Assembly: GCA_013336025.1 (NCBI GenBank)
Contig: JAAXUM010000130.1
Span: forward strand, 1 to 5,725
DNA: 5,725 nucleotides
Direction of reading: 5' to 3'
Origin: Chlorobiaceae bacterium
GTDB lineage: Bacteria > Bacteroidota > Chlorobiia > Chlorobiales > Chlorobiaceae
The first letter of the stretch is position 1. Every line of letters starts with the position of its first letter. The notes under the pieces are model-generated. The model saw nothing but the letters and a program-made list of their open reading frames with translations. It ran no database searches and was not told the origin of the DNA. Both the position numbers and the translations under genes were made by a program. Shown here piece after piece: positions 4,737 to 5,725 of this stretch.

Positions 4737-5725
4737 TGGATAAAAAAATCAAAAAAGTTCTTGTAGCAAATCGCAGCGTACCGGCTGTACGGGTGATTCA
4801 GACATGCAAAGACAGAAAAATCCCGACAACGGCTGTCTACAGTACTCCTGATCGCCTTGCAGCTCATGTGTTCATGGCAAATGACGCAGTTCATATCGGT
4901 GAAGCTCCGCCTGTCGAATCTTACCTGAATATGGAAAAGATAATAGCTGCAGCCCGCAAAAGCGGAGCAAATGCTGTTCATCCGGGTTGGGGATTCCTTT
5001 CCGAAAATGCGAAGTTCGCCCAGATGGTGCAGGACTCCGGCCTGATATGGATCGGTCCGAGCCCTGAAGTGATCCATAAAATGGGCGACAAAATCGAGTC
5101 GAAAAAAATTGCCAAAGAGGCTAAAGTCCCAATCATCCCCGGGATCAACTCGCCAGAAACCACCCTGGAAATCCGCACATGGATGAAAGAGGAGGATGTT
5201 GCTTTTCCAATCATCATCAAAGCCTCATCGGGCGGCGGTGGAAAAGGAATGGTAAGAGTTACCAGCGATTCAGAGCTTGAGAACGCATTGGCACAGGCCC
5301 GGTCTGAAGCGAAAAAGTCATTCGGCAACGACGAAATTCTTGTTGAAAAATTTATCGAAAAAGGCCGGCACATCGAGGTGCAGATCATCGCCGACCAGCA
5401 TGGCAACGTGATTCATCTCTTCGAGCGCGAATGCACACTTCAGCGTCGCAACCAGAAAATAATCGAAGAAGCTCCATCGCCCAGCATTGACGACGACATT
5501 CGTCACTCCATCTGCGACACAGCCGTCCAGCTCATGCGCACAATCGGCTACTCATCTGCTGGAACGGTCGAGTTTCTGCTTGATTCCGCAACCGGCAAAT
5601 TTTACTTCCTCGAAGTAAATACCCGCCTGCAGGTAGAACATGGCATTACCGAGCTGATAACCGGTGTGGATATCGTCAGCCTGATGCTCGACATAGCACA
5701 AGGCGACCCTCTCGGATTTCTGCAG
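4736..5725 (+). CDS. Biotin carboxylase (ATP-grasp, AccC-like) of a biotin-dependent carboxylase, 3' end beyond window
   Basis: The first 330 residues of a biotin carboxylase, which uses ATP and bicarbonate to carboxylate biotin on a carrier protein; the acceptor could be acetyl-CoA, propionyl-CoA or pyruvate. The N-terminal domain has KVLVANR (7-13) and SENAKFA; the ATP-grasp loop is KASSGGGGKGM (162-172). Compared from memory with E. coli AccC, Lys119, Lys162, His212, Lys241, Glu279, Glu293, Asn295, Arg297 and Glu301 match ATP, bicarbonate and catalytic residues. Departures are ANRSVPAVR for ANRGEIAxR, HPGWG for HPGYG, QRRNQK for QRRHQK (Asn239) and VEHGITE for VEHPVTE. ATG 4736 overlaps the preceding stop (TAATG), with AAAAGG four bases upstream. 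A single-domain AccC would have about 450 residues, so at least a quarter is missing, and a fused carrier domain cannot be ruled out. The divergence suggests a specialised paralogue rather than the main fatty-acid AccC. Confidence 0.93.
   Translation, partial: MDKKIKKVLVANRSVPAVRVIQTCKDRKIPTTAVYSTPDRLAAHVFMANDAVHIGEAPPVESYLNMEKIIAAARKSGANAVHPGWGFLSENAKFAQMVQDSGLIWIGPSPEVIHKMGDKIESKKIAKEAKVPIIPGINSPETTLEIRTWMKEEDVAFPIIIKASSGGGGKGMVRVTSDSELENALAQARSEAKKSFGNDEILVEKFIEKGRHIEVQIIADQHGNVIHLFERECTLQRRNQKIIEEAPSPSIDDDIRHSICDTAVQLMRTIGYSSAGTVEFLLDSATGKFYFLEVNTRLQVEHGITELITGVDIVSLMLDIAQGDPLGFLQ

Noticed and set aside
4661..5506. Several minus-strand frames antisense to biotin carboxylase
   Set aside because: They overlap a clear ATP-grasp coding sequence and are shadow frames.

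Overview
The window is ordinary bacterial chromosome of moderate GC with short intergenic gaps and no mobile element, tRNA, rRNA or CRISPR signal. A lipoprotein with a signal peptidase II site points to a Gram-negative cell. The gene mix and weak Shine-Dalgarno sites made me think of a green sulfur bacterium (Chlorobiaceae). That is an impression without a marker gene and should be held loosely.

Left half, minus strand. From right to left it carries: a PNPOx-like flavin-binding split-barrel protein (2635-3153); an outer-membrane class of acid phosphatase lipoprotein related to e(P4) (1557-2375); a gene-poor stretch with dyads and a possible 43-residue membrane peptide (1174-1305); a very acidic 119-residue protein of unknown function (782-1141); and a multi-spanning membrane protein of unknown function that runs off the left edge (713 to 1). 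The last two lie 68 bases apart and may be cotranscribed.

Right half, plus strand. A class III (CobB/SIRT5-like) sirtuin (3427-4116) is divergent from the flavoprotein gene. It is followed by 419 bases without a convincing gene but with several inverted repeats. Then come a small unrecognised protein (4536-4736) and, overlapping it by one base (TAATG), a biotin carboxylase truncated by the right edge (4736 onward).

Themes. The sirtuin consumes NAD and removes acyl groups from lysines, the biotin carboxylase feeds acyl-CoA or anaplerotic metabolism, and e(P4)-type phosphatases can act on NMN and similar phosphates. A shared NAD/acyl-CoA theme is possible, but this is inference from adjacency only. 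The points most worth a second look are: the biotin carboxylase, which departs from consensus at several normally invariant positions; the sirtuin, in which the acyl-selecting Tyr is His; the split-barrel gene, whose frame stays open well upstream of its start and beyond its TGA; and the structured gaps at 1142-1556 and 4117-4535.
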